A DNA stretch of 64,000 nucleotides from Carallia brachiata (GCA_021464245.1 JADCRB010000154.1:103696-167695); one strand, 5' to 3'. Shown: positions 1-11,747, numbered from the stretch's first letter. The notes: generated by a model not told the origin, from the letters alone. A program made the numbers and translations.

Positions 1-258
1 TACTTTGAAGAACTGGCAGAAATTTGGACCGTAAAATTCTCTGCTCAACCATCAAGTACAGTTCCACAAAGTCCAGGTCAACCGTCATCATCCAAGGCTC
101 CTGTCAGTGAAGAAAAATTCACTCTGGCCGCAAAACTTGAAGAAATGCAGCGCAGACCGGAAGAATTCTTAGAAGAATTTGAAGATTTCAAAGTTGAGGT
201 GCACAGATTCGTGAAGTCAGCCAAGGAGGATTCCAAGAACATCATCCACATGATTTAG
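1..258 (+). CDS. 3' end of an unidentified ORF, probably the extra ORF of a Sirevirus-like element
   Basis: Frame 1 is open from the window edge to a TAG at 256-258 (85 codons), so the 5' part lies outside the window. The product is acidic and probably helical, with a serine/proline-rich stretch (SSTVPQSPGQPSSSKAP) followed by EEFLEEFEDFKVEVHRF. I do not recognise a catalytic domain. It is followed by a polypurine-tract-like motif at 332-349 and a clear Copia polypurine tract at 697-709. That is where Sireviruses carry an additional coiled-coil (env-like) ORF, so I infer retroelement origin. It could also be the last exon of a host gene. No claim is made about activity. Confidence 0.35.
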   Translation, partial: YFEELAEIWTVKFSAQPSSTVPQSPGQPSSSKAPVSEEKFTLAAKLEEMQRRPEEFLEEFEDFKVEVHRFVKSAKEDSKNIIHMI

Positions 259-1748
259 TGGGCCTTCATGACTGATAAGGACACTTCTTCAAAATAGAGG
301 GCTATTTTTCTCCAGTTTCATAATTTTTAATGATGCCAAGGGGCAGAAGAATTTGGATTGATGATGGATTTGATGAGTTGGACTATTGTTCTTTTCTTAT
401 GTTATTACTGTAGTATTATGTTATTTAATCAATGCCCAGTCATTGGTTAATCAAATGAATCTGGATATTTGTTTGTCCGTTTATCTTCCTAACTATTCTA
501 TATGGTAGAAGTATATTTGCTTTATTATCTGATTGCACTGATATATGTTGTGATGAACTCCCATGATGTTTTTCAGTTGCTTTAACTTATTCTTGAGATC
601 TGGTCAGATTGCGTCAGTCAGTGGAAGAGCCCAATTCTGGGGTAGGCAATAAGTATTTAGCTCTTATTGAAACTCTATCATCAAGGTGCTATCATCAAAA
701 AGGGGAGATTGCTGGACATTTTAGATCATGTGCACCTATTAGTTTTGATGTGTTCCGCAAAATTGAGTGCTCTTTATTGGTCTCCGTTTATATTATTTTT
801 ACTTCTATTTTTTTTCTGATTGTTTGAGCCAATTTGATTATCCCTTAAATATTTTTATAATTATTGGACGAATGATCCATATATGGGCTATATCCTTTAT
901 TATCATGCCACTTGTGACAAGATTCTATAATTATTCAAATTTGTTTTTGAATTCAACTAACTTCTTTCATATAATATTGCATTCTCTGTCAATTCACCTC
1001 TTATAGAAAGAAGATTAATGGGATTAAAGAAAGATCTCGGACAAGAAAGGAAAGAATCGATGCAAGGAAAGTTGGACAAATTGCGATCAACCAGTAATTA
1101 AATATGATCGAATTGAAAAGTGATTTCAGCAAGACACCCAGACAAAGTTTCCATTTACATAATGATGATATAGAAGAAGATTTATAGGCAACGACAAGCT
1201 TTTATAGCTTATCTTTGAAAGGGTTGCAAAACTCTTTTTAAAAGATAAAAGAGCTTGAATATTTTGTAATTGAGAAAGAAAACAGAGCAAGAATTAAAAA
1301 GAAAAGATCCTACTGTGAAAAGCTAGTGTGAGTGTGAAAAAGCTTGAGAGCTCTTTGTGTGAGAACTGTGTAAAATTAAGCAGAAACTGTGCTTTGAGAT
1401 ATGAAATTATAAGGGTTGTCTTCACTCATCAAAAGAAGAAAGTTGTTATTATGCAAATTTTAAGGGAAGAATTTTGGAGATAAGACATGAGCTCTCGAAT
1501 TTGGATCAAACTAATATAAATCAATTTGCATGCTTCTATTCCCTTAACTCTTTTATTTTGTGCATTATTGATTTATTTGTTTGGTTATTATTTATTACAA
1601 TTGTCTACTAACGATTGGAGTTGAGATACCCGTGAGGTGCGTGCGATTGACCAAGTCAGATCTCGTGATCAACCATTGCCAAAAAGACCATTATCCTACC
1701 AAACGGAAAAATACCTAATTTATCCCCTCGGGTTGCACCAGGCCTCAC
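259..1748 (+). mobile_element. Sirevirus-like Copia 3' region: polypurine tracts and 3' LTR
   Basis: At 691-710 the sequence atcatcaaaaaggggagatt is the classic polypurine tract of plant Copia/Sirevirus elements, followed directly by TGCTGGACA (from 710) as the LTR start. A second, weaker copy (gatgccaaggggcagaag, 332-349) lies upstream; repeated polypurine tracts before the 3' LTR are a known Sirevirus trait. The LTR body holds AAAGCTTGAGAGCTC and GTGTGAGAACTGTG tracts near 1340-1375 and plausibly ends ...GGCCTCACA near 1748, giving an LTR of about 1.04 kb. The right end is inferred from the terminal CA and the preceding tatcccctcgggt tract only. The 5' LTR and pol would lie left of the window. 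Confidence 0.6.
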
Positions 1749-2740
1749 ATCTTCAAAGCAATCTCTAGTATCTCAGTGGGGTTGGTATGGAGTCCACGAA
1801 TTCAGTAGGTAGAACAGACTAGAGCCCCTTTTTCAAACCAAATAGAAAGTTCAGATTCTCGAACGAAACCTTTGGCCCCAGCCGTCGAGAAGTGTTTAGA
1901 TTGATTAATTGGGCTTTTGGGATATAAGACCAACAGTCTGGGCTTAGTAATTTTACTTTTTATTGCTTTTAAAAGTTATGTTCTAACCAATGCGTGTTGG
2001 TTTAAATTACGAGAAAAATTAATTTTTTTAAATAAGATCTTGATTCGAGTCTTATATATTGAAAAAATAGGCGTTGAGAGAATTTTATTCCTTTTAATAG
2101 GTTCACTCGACTCGAACTAGATTAATCAGAGTCTAATAAATTTTTAAATATCAAGATTTCAGACTAAAAAAAGAAAGTTTTACATTTTCAGTTTTAAGTT
2201 GCAAATTTTTAATTTTCTTATTTTTTTTTTGAGTTTGGGCTTCAGTTTTTTGTGTTCTCGATAGGCCTAATTGTCATGCAAAAATTACTTGGCTTGCCAT
2301 CTTTCTCCGCATCAAACATATTAACAACTCAACCGGCAACATCAGCAGGTAGGACAGTTTTCGATAGATTGCAATGGCGATGTGATAGATTTGTGAAAAA
2401 AAAAAAATCTACAAATACCACATTGCTACTTTTCTAAAGTAAAGACAGATTTGTGAAAAGAAAAGGTAAAATTCAAGATATTTTTTTTTATAATAACTCT
2501 TACAAAAAGGTTAAAGTTTATAGTTAAATTCTCAAGTCATAAATTTACTAGCTTAGGTCACTTCAGATTTCACATATTAAAAAATAAAAAATTTAAATTT
2601 CAAACCTCTCACCAAAACATATGAAATATATGCAACATGCCTCCCAAAAATATGCATTAAGAAGAATTAGTCTGTGTAAGAAGAATTCAAAAATTTGCAA
2701 TAATAGAGATTGTCGGACACATACGAGTTGAATTCACTTA
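1749..2740. other. AT-rich intergenic DNA
   Basis: No convincing gene. The short open frames here lack coding character and splice context. Homopolymer and poly(A/T) tracts are common (2221-2232, 2397-2407, 2482-2490). Confidence 0.5.
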
Positions 2741-2754
2741 CACTCTCTTTGGAG

Positions 2755-3967
2755 TACAAAAAGGCTGGGGAGAGAAAGTGGAGAGAAAGAAAGTGGTAAG
2801 AATGAAAGTGAAGGGAAAGAATGTAACTTTCTCTTACGTTGTTTGGAGTGACAGGAGAAATGTGATGAAAGAAAGCGGAGAGAAAATAATAATTTGTTTG
2901 GATATAAGAAGAAAGTGGAGAGAAAAAAATTTTTTAATTTATAATGACTATTATGCCCCTAGATCAAATAAATTTATAGATTGAAGAAATTATACATTAT
3001 GTTACTTATATATTAAAAAGTTATATCGTGTCCTTAATTACATTTGTTTGCAATACTTGAAAGGATATAGTAAGTATATATGTAGTAGCTATTCATTTTT
3101 TATTCAAACGTGAGAATCATCTGGTGGCAAATTGATTATGTGGAATTAAGTCATTTACCCCAGTAACACTGTTTAGTAAAATTTACTCAGATGTTACTAC
3201 ATAAAAATTGGACCCACTTGTTCAATGGAATGATATTTATCTTGTCATCACATTATGACTAATCAAAGACCCACAAGATTGCAAATCCATCATATTTCAT
3301 GGTCATGCAGCAGCTCTTTGAGAAGGCTCCTCCAAAACCTGGCCCGTAAAACCGGTCCCACATCTCCTTTTTCGAACCAATGGTGGCCTTATCATCAATG
3401 TTGATACCGGCATTCCCTCCCTCCGAAATTTCTTTGACTTCCCTCTCCGATTCCAATCTAGACCCACTGGGCTGTCTGTGGGGCCCAACAACGACTGCTG
3501 CTACTTCTTCTTTCTCCTCGAAAGCTGCCTTTTTTTGGCCTTCGTGCACAGGAAGCCGGAACCTTGACGTTCATCAAGGCGCACGGTCAACAGCAACAGG
3601 ATCTGAAGAACGAGTATGAAACTATTTCCAAGAGACAAATTAAAACCAATTTTGCAGGTTGTTCTTCTGCTTCCGTCATTCTCTATTCGTCCTTTTTCTC
3701 TATCAAGCTTAATTTCTTTTCACAGACAGGATGAGGGTAAATTAGTAAATTTACTGTTAAGTGTTTAGTTGTGCACCGTTTTTCTCTCATTTCTCTCTCT
3801 AATTTGGAGAGAACGTCCGCACTGTACGCCTGATCCTTATTTTCGCTCGACTTTCGTCTCTGATTCTTTCCTCAAGTTCTCCAAACGAAGAAATATACTT
3901 TTTACTGTATAACTTTCTTTCCATTTGCTTTCTTTCCCCCTCTTTCTACCTACTCCAAACTAAGCAT
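2755..3967. mobile_element. Candidate non-autonomous element with diverged inverted ends and a GC-richer core
   Basis: The left side repeats a unit of the type TTTGGAGT/GGAT...AGTGGAGAGAAA three times (about 2755, 2840 and 2897). The right side (about 3890-3967) carries the inverted form, with CTTTCTTTCCATTTGCTTTC and CTACTCCAAACT, so the two ends form a long imperfect inverted repeat. The core at 3259-3660 is less AT-rich than its surroundings. It is open on both strands for 80-96 codons; the minus-strand frame (3259-3549) includes WDRFYGPGFGGAFSKSCC but begins at GTG, not ATG. This could be a captured gene fragment (Pack-type element), but I cannot identify the parent gene. No target-site duplication was found. 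Confidence 0.3.
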
Positions 3968-4281
3968 TAATGTCATAAATATTACACTTTAGTTTACATC
4001 TTGTTGGTCATTCTATTGTGTTTTTGACAGCTATTGTTGTACGTTCTTGTTGACGAAAAATTTTGAAACTTTAAATTTTAAATTTATTTTTATGAGATTT
4101 GAAGTGACTTTTTGCCATAGAAAACTTGCCACGTATTGATGCTGAAGGAAAAAAAAAAACAAGAAGAAACACAATAGGTGATTCAGATTCGTTTTGAAAT
4201 TTGAGAGTTCATCTACTTAATTTATTAGATAATTTATTAGAGTGATTCTCTTAAAAACTTTTATAGATGTGAAATAAAATT

Positions 4282-4769
4282 GGGATATTAATATTTTTAA
4301 TTTTAAATTTTAAATTTTTTTATATTTAAATTGTAAATTTTTTTGATATTTAATTTAAGTTTTAAATTTTTTTATTTCATACTACATCAGTTTTTTAAGT
4401 TATAAAAAGTGGTCAATCGATTAATAAATGAGTTTAATTTAATAAAAAATTATTTAAAAAAATTAAATATATGAATTAAATACTTTTTTCATTAACAAAA
4501 TATGTACATTAAATATTTTTTAATCAATAAATATACGAATTAAATAGGTAACATGCATATTTTAATAAAAAATATTTCATTTATTATTTAATTTTTTTAA
4601 ATAATTTTTTTATAAATTTAAAATTATTTTATAATAAATTAATCATTTTTAATAAATAAAGGGACTAATTTAATAAAAAATTAAAAAAATTTAAAATTTA
4701 AATAAAATATTTAAAAAATTTAAAATTTAAATATAAAAAAATTTAAAAATTTGGAAATACTAACACCCC
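4282..4769. mobile_element. AT-rich MITE with GGGRTRTTARTATTT ends
   Basis: The left end gggatattaatattttt and the reverse complement of the right end (ggggtgttagtatttcc) match, with further inverted homology inward through repeated AAATTTAAAATTT motifs. The interior is almost pure A/T and no coding is present. Size is about 488 bp. The target-site duplication is not clear, so the superfamily is left open. Confidence 0.45.
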
Positions 4770-5147
4770 AAGTGAAATTAAGTGATTTTTATATACAGTT
4801 GTAAATATGACACCGTCGGCCAATCATTTGTTGCCCCACTTATCTCTATCTTTTCCTCTATCTCTATTTTCTCTTGGTCCTCTCTCTCCACTCTACTCCT
4901 ATTCTCCCTCTTTCCACCCCCCAACCCACTGTAATGGTATTTGTTGCTTCAACTTTTCCTAGATCTAGTTCAAATAAAGTCATATAGAGTCTTCCGAACC
5001 TCAAATTTACGTTCTTCGACGTCTTATGGTCCTTTTTGTCGTTTCCACTGATGTCATCGCAGTTGGAACCGCCGTCTCTACTATCGAAATCGTCGCCGAG
5101 GCTGCCATATTGGCTACAGGTCGACGTCATTTCTGTTGTTGCTTAAG

Positions 5148-6101
5148 ATGACACCGGTGGCGCCGCCTCCAGTACTGGCGCCGCCGCCCCTCTCTTTTGA
5201 CGAGCCGCTACCGCTACCGCTGCCGCTGCCTCCCACAGTTAATGTTGTCTCGTTTGAAGTATTGTTGTCAAACCCGGACCAGACCAGCCGGTTCAACCGG
5301 TCGGACCGGTGACCAGTCAGAGGTCCGGTCCGGGTTGTAGCTTAATATTGCTGTGGACCGGACCGGTCAAAACCCGGTCAACGGACCGGTTCAACCGGTC
5401 GGACCGGTGAACCGGTCCCGAGTTGACCGGATTAATCACTTTAATAATTAAGAAAAAATTTCACACAACTTTGTAAACTTAGTTTTCGAACCCCTGACCT
5501 CCAATATGAAAGGTAAGTCTTATACCACTAGACCAACTTATAACTTGTTGTGATTTTTTTTTTTTTTACTTATTATTTTCTCAATGTCTCATATAATACA
5601 CATACTATCTTATGTATATTATAAATTAATACTTACTATATTCTTTTTTTTGTTAAGATAATTATTAATTTTTTTAAATTGTTAATTCTATCTTATAATA
5701 AATTCTAAATCATATATTTTAAATTTATAAATGTAAGTATTCTAATACATACATATGTATTATAATATTATATTTTACATATAAATTTTGATGTATAATA
5801 TATATAAATATTTTTTTATATATTTAATATTAAATACAGGTTTTACCGGTTCAATTTCCGGTTAAACCGGTTGAACCGGTTGGATCTTGAACCACTAAAC
5901 TTTCCGGTTCAATATCCGGTCCAGTTCTTACAACATTGGTTTGAAGTTATTTGGGAAGGATTATGTTTTATATTTTTGAGTTGGGTGTTCTGTTATTACC
6001 TCTATGTATGTCATAGGTTAGTTTTTTGGAAAATCGATGTCCGATATATTCAATCTATTTCTGTCGCAAGTCCACTTAGGTGCATTGCGTATTGCCAGTA
6101 G
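5148..6101 (+). pseudogene. Proline-rich open frame interrupted by a hAT MITE
   Basis: An ATG at 5148, downstream of a pyrimidine-rich core-promoter/5'UTR-like tract (4840-4917), opens a frame rich in PPP and PLPLPLPL. It runs to the duplicated target site at 5252-5259. Across the inserted element the frame ends at a TGA. If the element and one target copy are removed (5258 joined to 5946), the frame continues through a hydrophobic segment (CFIFLSWVFCYYLY) to a TAG at 6099-6101, giving about 88 codons. This is direct sequence arithmetic. Whether the frame was ever translated is inference, because a short upstream ORF (MSSQLEPPSL..., ending just before 5148) and the lack of a recognised family both weaken the case. 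Confidence 0.3.
5260..5938. mobile_element. hAT-type MITE, 679 bp, with CCGGTTCAACCGGT subterminal repeats
   Basis: The left end TATTGTTGTC and the inverted right end CAATGTTGTA form short hAT-like terminal inverted repeats, flanked by a perfect 8-bp duplication GTTTGAAG (5252-5259 and 5939-5946). Both subterminal zones are packed with ACCGGTTCAACCGG-type motifs in both orientations (about 5275-5420 and 5840-5925), a familiar layout for non-autonomous hAT elements. No transposase is encoded. The interior is AT-rich and contains the motif cgaacccctgacctcc. Confidence 0.85.
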
Positions 6102-6465
6102 CAGTTTCATCCGATCAGATTAAATTTGTTAATTCTTCATAGTTAGGTATATTTAGTCATTGGTAAATTAGTACCCGTCGTCGAGGATAATGTCTTAATT
6201 GGCTTAAAGTCTAATTTGTGGATGGTCATAGTGGCCTTATGAAATGTAAGTCATTTAAATCGAGTTATATTTTTGTTATACACAAATACTTCTGATATCT
6301 TTCTATTCCCTCCATGTATATTTTTGATAAATATTAATATAAGGATTTATTTATGTCAAAAATATTCAGTCGTAAATGCGCTCAACATGGCGGGGCCAGC
6401 CGCTTGTAGGCAACATAGTGGGGACATTTCAGATAGATGGCTGGTAGTGGTATGATGCTAGCATA

Positions 6466-6998
6466 TCCTCACATTGATCAATCGATATGTTCTGTGGCCA
6501 AGTTTCTATATCTGCCGAGTGGAGTCTCCCCAAACTCCTTATAAAAACGTGAATTAGAGAGACACATGTTATTAGCCAAGTAACCCTTGGACTATTATAC
6601 GTATTGTGATCGTACTTTTTCCTTTTAAAAAAAAAAAAACAATTGTGGTCCTCGTTAATTTAAAGGAGAAGAGAAAGATGGAATTGTATCTATGATTTTG
6701 GTGCAAAGAAATAATTACACAATTTAACAATTATATTCAATCAAGGACATTTCTCTGTTTTTAGATCTTACAAGTGTATAATGCAATCTAGAGGACTTTA
6801 ATTTATCCTGCAAGAGAATGTCTTGGTACTTTAAAGTGAATATCATATTAACGCAGACTTAACGCGGTTCTGTAGATTCCAAATTTACAAATTCTAATTC
6901 CAACTTTTACCATATTATCACATCCACACATTGATCACCCGATTTGTCCTGTCGCCAAGCTTGCGTGTGCGTGAAAATCTTCCCAAACTTGCCGTAGA
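6466..6998 (+). repeat. Two diverged copies of a ~78-bp segment upstream of the SABATH gene
   Basis: The segments 6466-6545 and 6921-6998 align through CACATTGATCA, GTCCTGT/GTTCTGT, CGCCAAG/GGCCAAG and CCCAAACT. The left copy continues into TTATAAAA (6539-6546), a good TATA box; the right copy has GCCGTAGAA in that place. They lie in the 5' flank of the methyltransferase, so they look like a duplicated promoter segment, possibly a relic of a tandem gene copy. Otherwise 6102-7080 holds no gene that I can support. Confidence 0.5.
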
Positions 6999-7080
6999 AT
7001 AGAAGCTAGGTGTAGGAGAGAGGGCATTGTTCGCTTATCGGCATTTATTAGACAATTGGCCGGAGGAAGAGGAATGAGAT

Positions 7081-10000
7081 ATGGAAGTCATGGAAGTACT
7101 TCACATGAATAGTGGAGATGGGCAAACTAGTTACGCGAAAAATTCAGCCGTCCAGGTTTAGCTCCATCTTCTAATCAATATAATATGTGAAACTTTTTTT
7201 TTATTTTTTTTAAAAACTAATTTGGTTCATATTTTTATGCACGTTTTCCGAAAACTCTCTTTTTTTCCTTTTATTTTCTATAAGCTGTTGATAATATAGT
7301 GCTTCTTTGGCAGCTGTTTATGCTTTGAAGGGTATGGAAAAATTCGTCTTCTAATAACCATGGAGAAACAGCCAATATTGGCGCACAAGAATTTTTTTTT
7401 TTTTGGATAAATTGTAAGACTTTGTTTGTGGGAGTAACAGATATTTAATTACTGGGGTATACCATATTATTGGAAGAAATGATAATAATTATTCAATTTT
7501 GCAGAACAAGATAATAACGATGGCAAGGCCAATTGTAGAGGAAGCTATAAGCGAAATGCTGGGCACTATTAAACCTGTCCCTACAAGCATTAGTATTGCG
7601 GATTTGGGTTGTTCATCTGGACCTAATTCCTTATTGGCTATATCCGAGATAATTGACTTCATTGAGGCCAAATGCAAGGAACTCGGCCTTCAAGCTCCAG
7701 AGCTAAGCGTTTTCCTGAATGATCTTCCTTTCAATGACTTCAACTCTGTATTTGGGTTATTGCCAAAATTCTACAACCAGTTAAGGAAAGAGAAGGGGAC
7801 GAGCTTTGGACCATGTTTTGTATCCGCCACTCCTGGTTCTTTCTATGGTCGACTGTTTCCCAGCGTGAGCATGCACTGTGTTCACTCTTCCTCGAGCCTT
7901 CACTGGCTCTCTCAGGTTAGCATTTTCAGTGATTGCATTGCATGCTTTATGTCCTGTTGGTGAAAATGTGTCAATAACTTGAATATTTTTCACCATAACG
8001 TGCTCTTCATGGACCAAAAAAACCAAAAAAAAAAGAAAAAGACAACGATAATATGCTCTATGCTTCTTTGCAATTCTCTCCCTGCTGATACGGTCGAGGC
8101 ACATGTGAGCAAGCCCTGTAGATTTGGATGGACAGTGTTTGAAAGGGTGATGCTGCTACTTCAATGAAATTTTTTCTCTGTTTTTTCGTTTTGTTATATA
8201 GGCTACGAGCACCACATGTCAAAAAGTTAGGAGCAATCCTCCCGCATCCAGACACAATGTCATTTCTTCTTAGAGAGCACATTTAGTGATTAATAGTTTC
8301 AATATCTATCTAAAAGGTTTCAAGTCGAAATCTTTGGATACATTTATCTCTCAAAGATATGCACATTATGCAAATTGGTCTAAGTTTGAATCCAATTATT
8401 CGGAAACAGCGATTTCAATTTATCATTTTGATAGTTTGATTGGCCAATTGATCGGTTTTTGACTTGTCGAAATTACATCCGATTTTAAAAGTTAATTGAA
8501 TTGAAAACTATATTAATTCTCAAAATTTTTCAGGTCTGGTCCCATTTTAAGAACATCAGTCTTGATAGATTTAAAAAAGAAAAAACAAAAGAACAGTTAT
8601 GCTGTATTTGGATTGTTAAAAAGTCGTGAAAGAAAAATATAAGAAAATAAAATTATTTAAATTAATGAGAAAGTTGTGTATTTAAATTGTTAGAAAGTTG
8701 TGAAAAAAGAATTATAAGAAATAAAATTATTTAAATTAATGAGAAAGTTATGAGAAAGAAAATGATAAAAAAGAAAATAAATAATAATTTATGAGTGAAA
8801 AAGTAAAAGTTTATTATTTGGATTAATGAGAAAATTGTGAAATTTTTTTTTTTAAAAAAATAATATAATAATAATAATATTTTTTAACTAAAATTTTTCA
8901 ATTATTTTTTTCCTCGTTAAATTCTCTCAAACCAAATACCATTAATGTCATCGAACTTTTTTAAACTGGGACCATTGGACATTATTGTGACTGTCGGCAA
9001 ATACAACAACCCTAACATCAATTGTAGCGATGGGGCTAAGTCTTTCTCTTTTTGATCTACAAAAATAATTACATCACCATCAGTTATAAAAAAAAATAAC
9101 TTTCTACATTTTTTAAAAATTAAAAAAAATTTTAAAATAAAATTTTTATTCTTAAAAAAAATATAAAGGACGATTATTTTTGTGTGGCCACTTCAAATGT
9201 TCAATTTCAGTTGTTTAGACATGTTTAATAATGATTTGGCCTCGTATAAACAGTCTAGTGATACTTGTCAAATGTCGTAGGGTTTATTCTCTCGCGGATT
9301 TAGTGTAGATTTTTTGACCTATTTTGTATAAATAGTTCAAACAAATCTTTTTAATGAATCTATAAAATACCACTCTTACTTACCTATTTTCAAGATTTAA
9401 AAAAAAACTTGTTTAATAATGTTGATGGTACGTAACAAAAACATTTGTCAATAAACTGGAGATGACGCTTACATTTTAATTTTCATTTTTTTTTGGTAAA
9501 ACGGTTACATTTTAATTCGAGGTAGGTAGAACTTACAATGTTTCTTTTTTTATTCCCTTGGGCAAATGAAATACGAGCAATCAAACAAAAATATCAAAGT
9601 ATTGAATGAAAATCTTTAAAGAAGATTAAAACGATATGAATTATTTAATTAATTAAATTTTAAAAAATGATTATTAAATATTATTAAATAAAATTTTAAA
9701 ATATTTTAATACTATTTAAAAAACAGTTATACAGCAAAACTAAAATATTCATTATTTTTAGACCTACTGACTTCATTCAATGGCAATACTGTTCTTGAGA
9801 TATACGCAAAGCACAAAATCAAAGTGAAATAATAATGCAAAGGACTGATAAAGACGTCATTCTTTTAACATAATTAAATATAGACAAGTTAAGAAGAATT
9901 TGTTAATATAATTTATTTGATAATATTTAATAATTTATTTTTTTAAAATTTAATTATTTATTAATTGATATTACTTTAATTTTAATTTGATTGCACTTAA

Positions 10001-11747
10001 TCTGCATCCATCAAAGATTTTTTATTTATTTATTTTGTGAGTGACAAAAGAAAGAAAATTTATGGGCAGGTTCCACCAGAGCTAGACGCCAAAGCCAACG
10101 GGGCCGTAAACAAGGGAAAGATTTATATATCAAAGACAAGCCCGCAAAGTGTGTTAGATGCATACTCTAGGCAATTTCGGGAGGACTTTTCAGTGTTCTT
10201 AAAGTCACGTTCAGAAGAGATAGTTCCCAATGGTCGTATGGTCTTGTCATTCGTAGGCAGGAGATCCACAGACCCCACCACCGAGGACAGCTGCCATCAT
10301 TTGGAGCTGTTGGCCCAAGCTTTAATGCACCTGGTTTTAGAGGTACTAACTAATATCTTCGAGAGTCCAGGTACACATGCAAAGTTTTAATAGTGTGTTT
10401 AGGGATAGTGTTAGAAACAAAATAGAAAAAAAAATGATTTCTTGTTATTGTTGGTTACTGGTGAATTTTAGGTAAAAAATAATTATTAATGCTATCAAGT
10501 TAATCAGTAAAGGTAAAAAAATAAATAAATAAAAGTATTATGACCAAAATAGATTCAGTATTTTTTGTATTTTAAGGATATTTTTATAATTATAATTTAT
10601 TTTTTAATTATTTATAAGGATATTTTTATAATTTCATCTAACACTTTATTTGTCATCATTTTCTCATACAATCTAAATACAAAATTTTATTTTTTATTAT
10701 TTTTTTATAATTTTTTTTCAAATTATTTTTTTTAATTTTTTTTCTCATTAAAATCTCATAATTCAAATATACTATAAGCATTCGTAGTATTGTCCGAGCG
10801 AAACTAGAGTAGTGGTTTTAAAAAAGCATACTCTCGTTTCATTTAGAGAAAACAAAATTGGGCTGTATACTTTTTTCTTATCTTCAAGCGATCATTCAAG
10901 ATCTAAAAGCGTACCGACTAATATCTTCAAAATTTCCAACCGATTGGAATTTAACTTTTTAAATAGTTGAAAACGTAACTTCAAATAAGTAGAAAGAAAT
11001 GGTTAAATAATTTTATTTAATAACATCTAAATCTTTTTTATTTTTTATTTTTTTTATAAATTCAATTATTTGATAATTCGTATCATTTTACTCTTACTTT
11101 ATAATTAATTAAGTGAAGCTATCAAATTTTTTTTAAAATTCAAATTATTTTGTTTTTAAGTCAGTCATACGGAGCTGTTTCCAAATCTCCCTAATCTACA
11201 CGATCAAATTAACGTACAAAATTCACTTAATCACAAATTACATGGGTTGGAAGATTAATCAATACGCTTGCTCATGAATTTTAAATTTGGTGACAAACTT
11301 TGTTAATAGAAGTAACCATAGGAGTAGCTACCATAAGGTAGATTGCTTTGAGTATTTAACTATGTTGCGGATTTGGCTTCGCAGGGGAAGATAGAGGAGG
11401 AAAAGGTAGATTGCTTTAATGTCCCTTACTATGGTCCATGTGCTGAGGAACTTAAGCTGGAGATACAAAAAGAAGGGTCGTTCATAATTCATGGCCTCGG
11501 AACCTTTGAAATAGATTGGGATGCAGGTGCCATGGCATTTGCTACAGAAACTCGTGGGCAGACGGTAAGCAAGGTAATTAGAGCTGTGGTGGAGTCCATG
11601 CTGGAATCTCAGTTTGGAGGAGACATAATGGACGAATTGTTCCTGCGATATGGGGAGCTTGTGGATGAGTACTTCTCAAATTCGACCCCAAAATACTTGA
11701 ATTTTTTCATTTCCATGGTTAGAAAGGACCCCAGGATTGCTAATTGA
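7081..11747 (+). CDS. SABATH-family S-adenosylmethionine-dependent methyltransferase
   Basis: Four phase-0 exons give 373 aa: 7081-7155, 7505-7915, 10070-10342 and 11385-11747 (TGA at 11745-11747), all with GT-AG introns. The start is the ATG before [19 protein letters not shown], the usual SABATH N-terminus; a second in-frame ATG lies three codons on. Visible motifs are [17 protein letters not shown] with the substrate-binding Gln25, the SAM-binding [11 protein letters not shown] (57-67), [11 protein letters not shown] (95-105), SFYGRLFP (137-144) and [11 protein letters not shown] in exon 3. Length matches the family (about 360-390 aa). These cytosolic enzymes methylate carboxyl groups of small acids (salicylate, benzoate, jasmonate, others) or N atoms of xanthines. 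His158 in [10 protein letters not shown], where salicylate-specific enzymes have Met, argues against a dedicated salicylate methyltransferase. Ser155 replaces the usual Tyr of SSYSLxWLS. The exact substrate cannot be assigned from sequence alone. Confidence 0.93.
8600..8950. mobile_element. Probable MITE in SABATH intron 2
   Basis: The left end gtatttggattgttaaaaag is followed by a tandem duplication of about 75 bp (units starting near 8605 and 8679, sharing AAATTATTTAAATTAATGAG). The right end reads ctctcaaaccaaatacc, an inverted match to GGTATTTGG. The block sits inside the 2154-bp intron (7916-10069). The rest of that intron is AT-rich with no coding signal. Confidence 0.35.
10390..10782. 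mobile_element. Possible MITE in SABATH intron 3
   Basis: The left side atagtgtgtttagggatagtg and the reverse complement of the right side (ttatagtatatttgaattatg) look like diverged inverted ends. The interior is T-rich on the right and A-rich on the left. It lies in the 1042-bp third intron (10343-11384). No target duplication was fixed, so this is tentative. Confidence 0.3.

Noticed and set aside
1917..2437. Two short plus-strand frames
   Set aside because: They have AT-biased random composition, no upstream promoter and no homology that I can see.
7781..8282. Minus-strand and plus-strand frames around the end of SABATH exon 2
   Set aside because: They overlap the coding exon or run into intron 2, and SABATH splicing explains the region.
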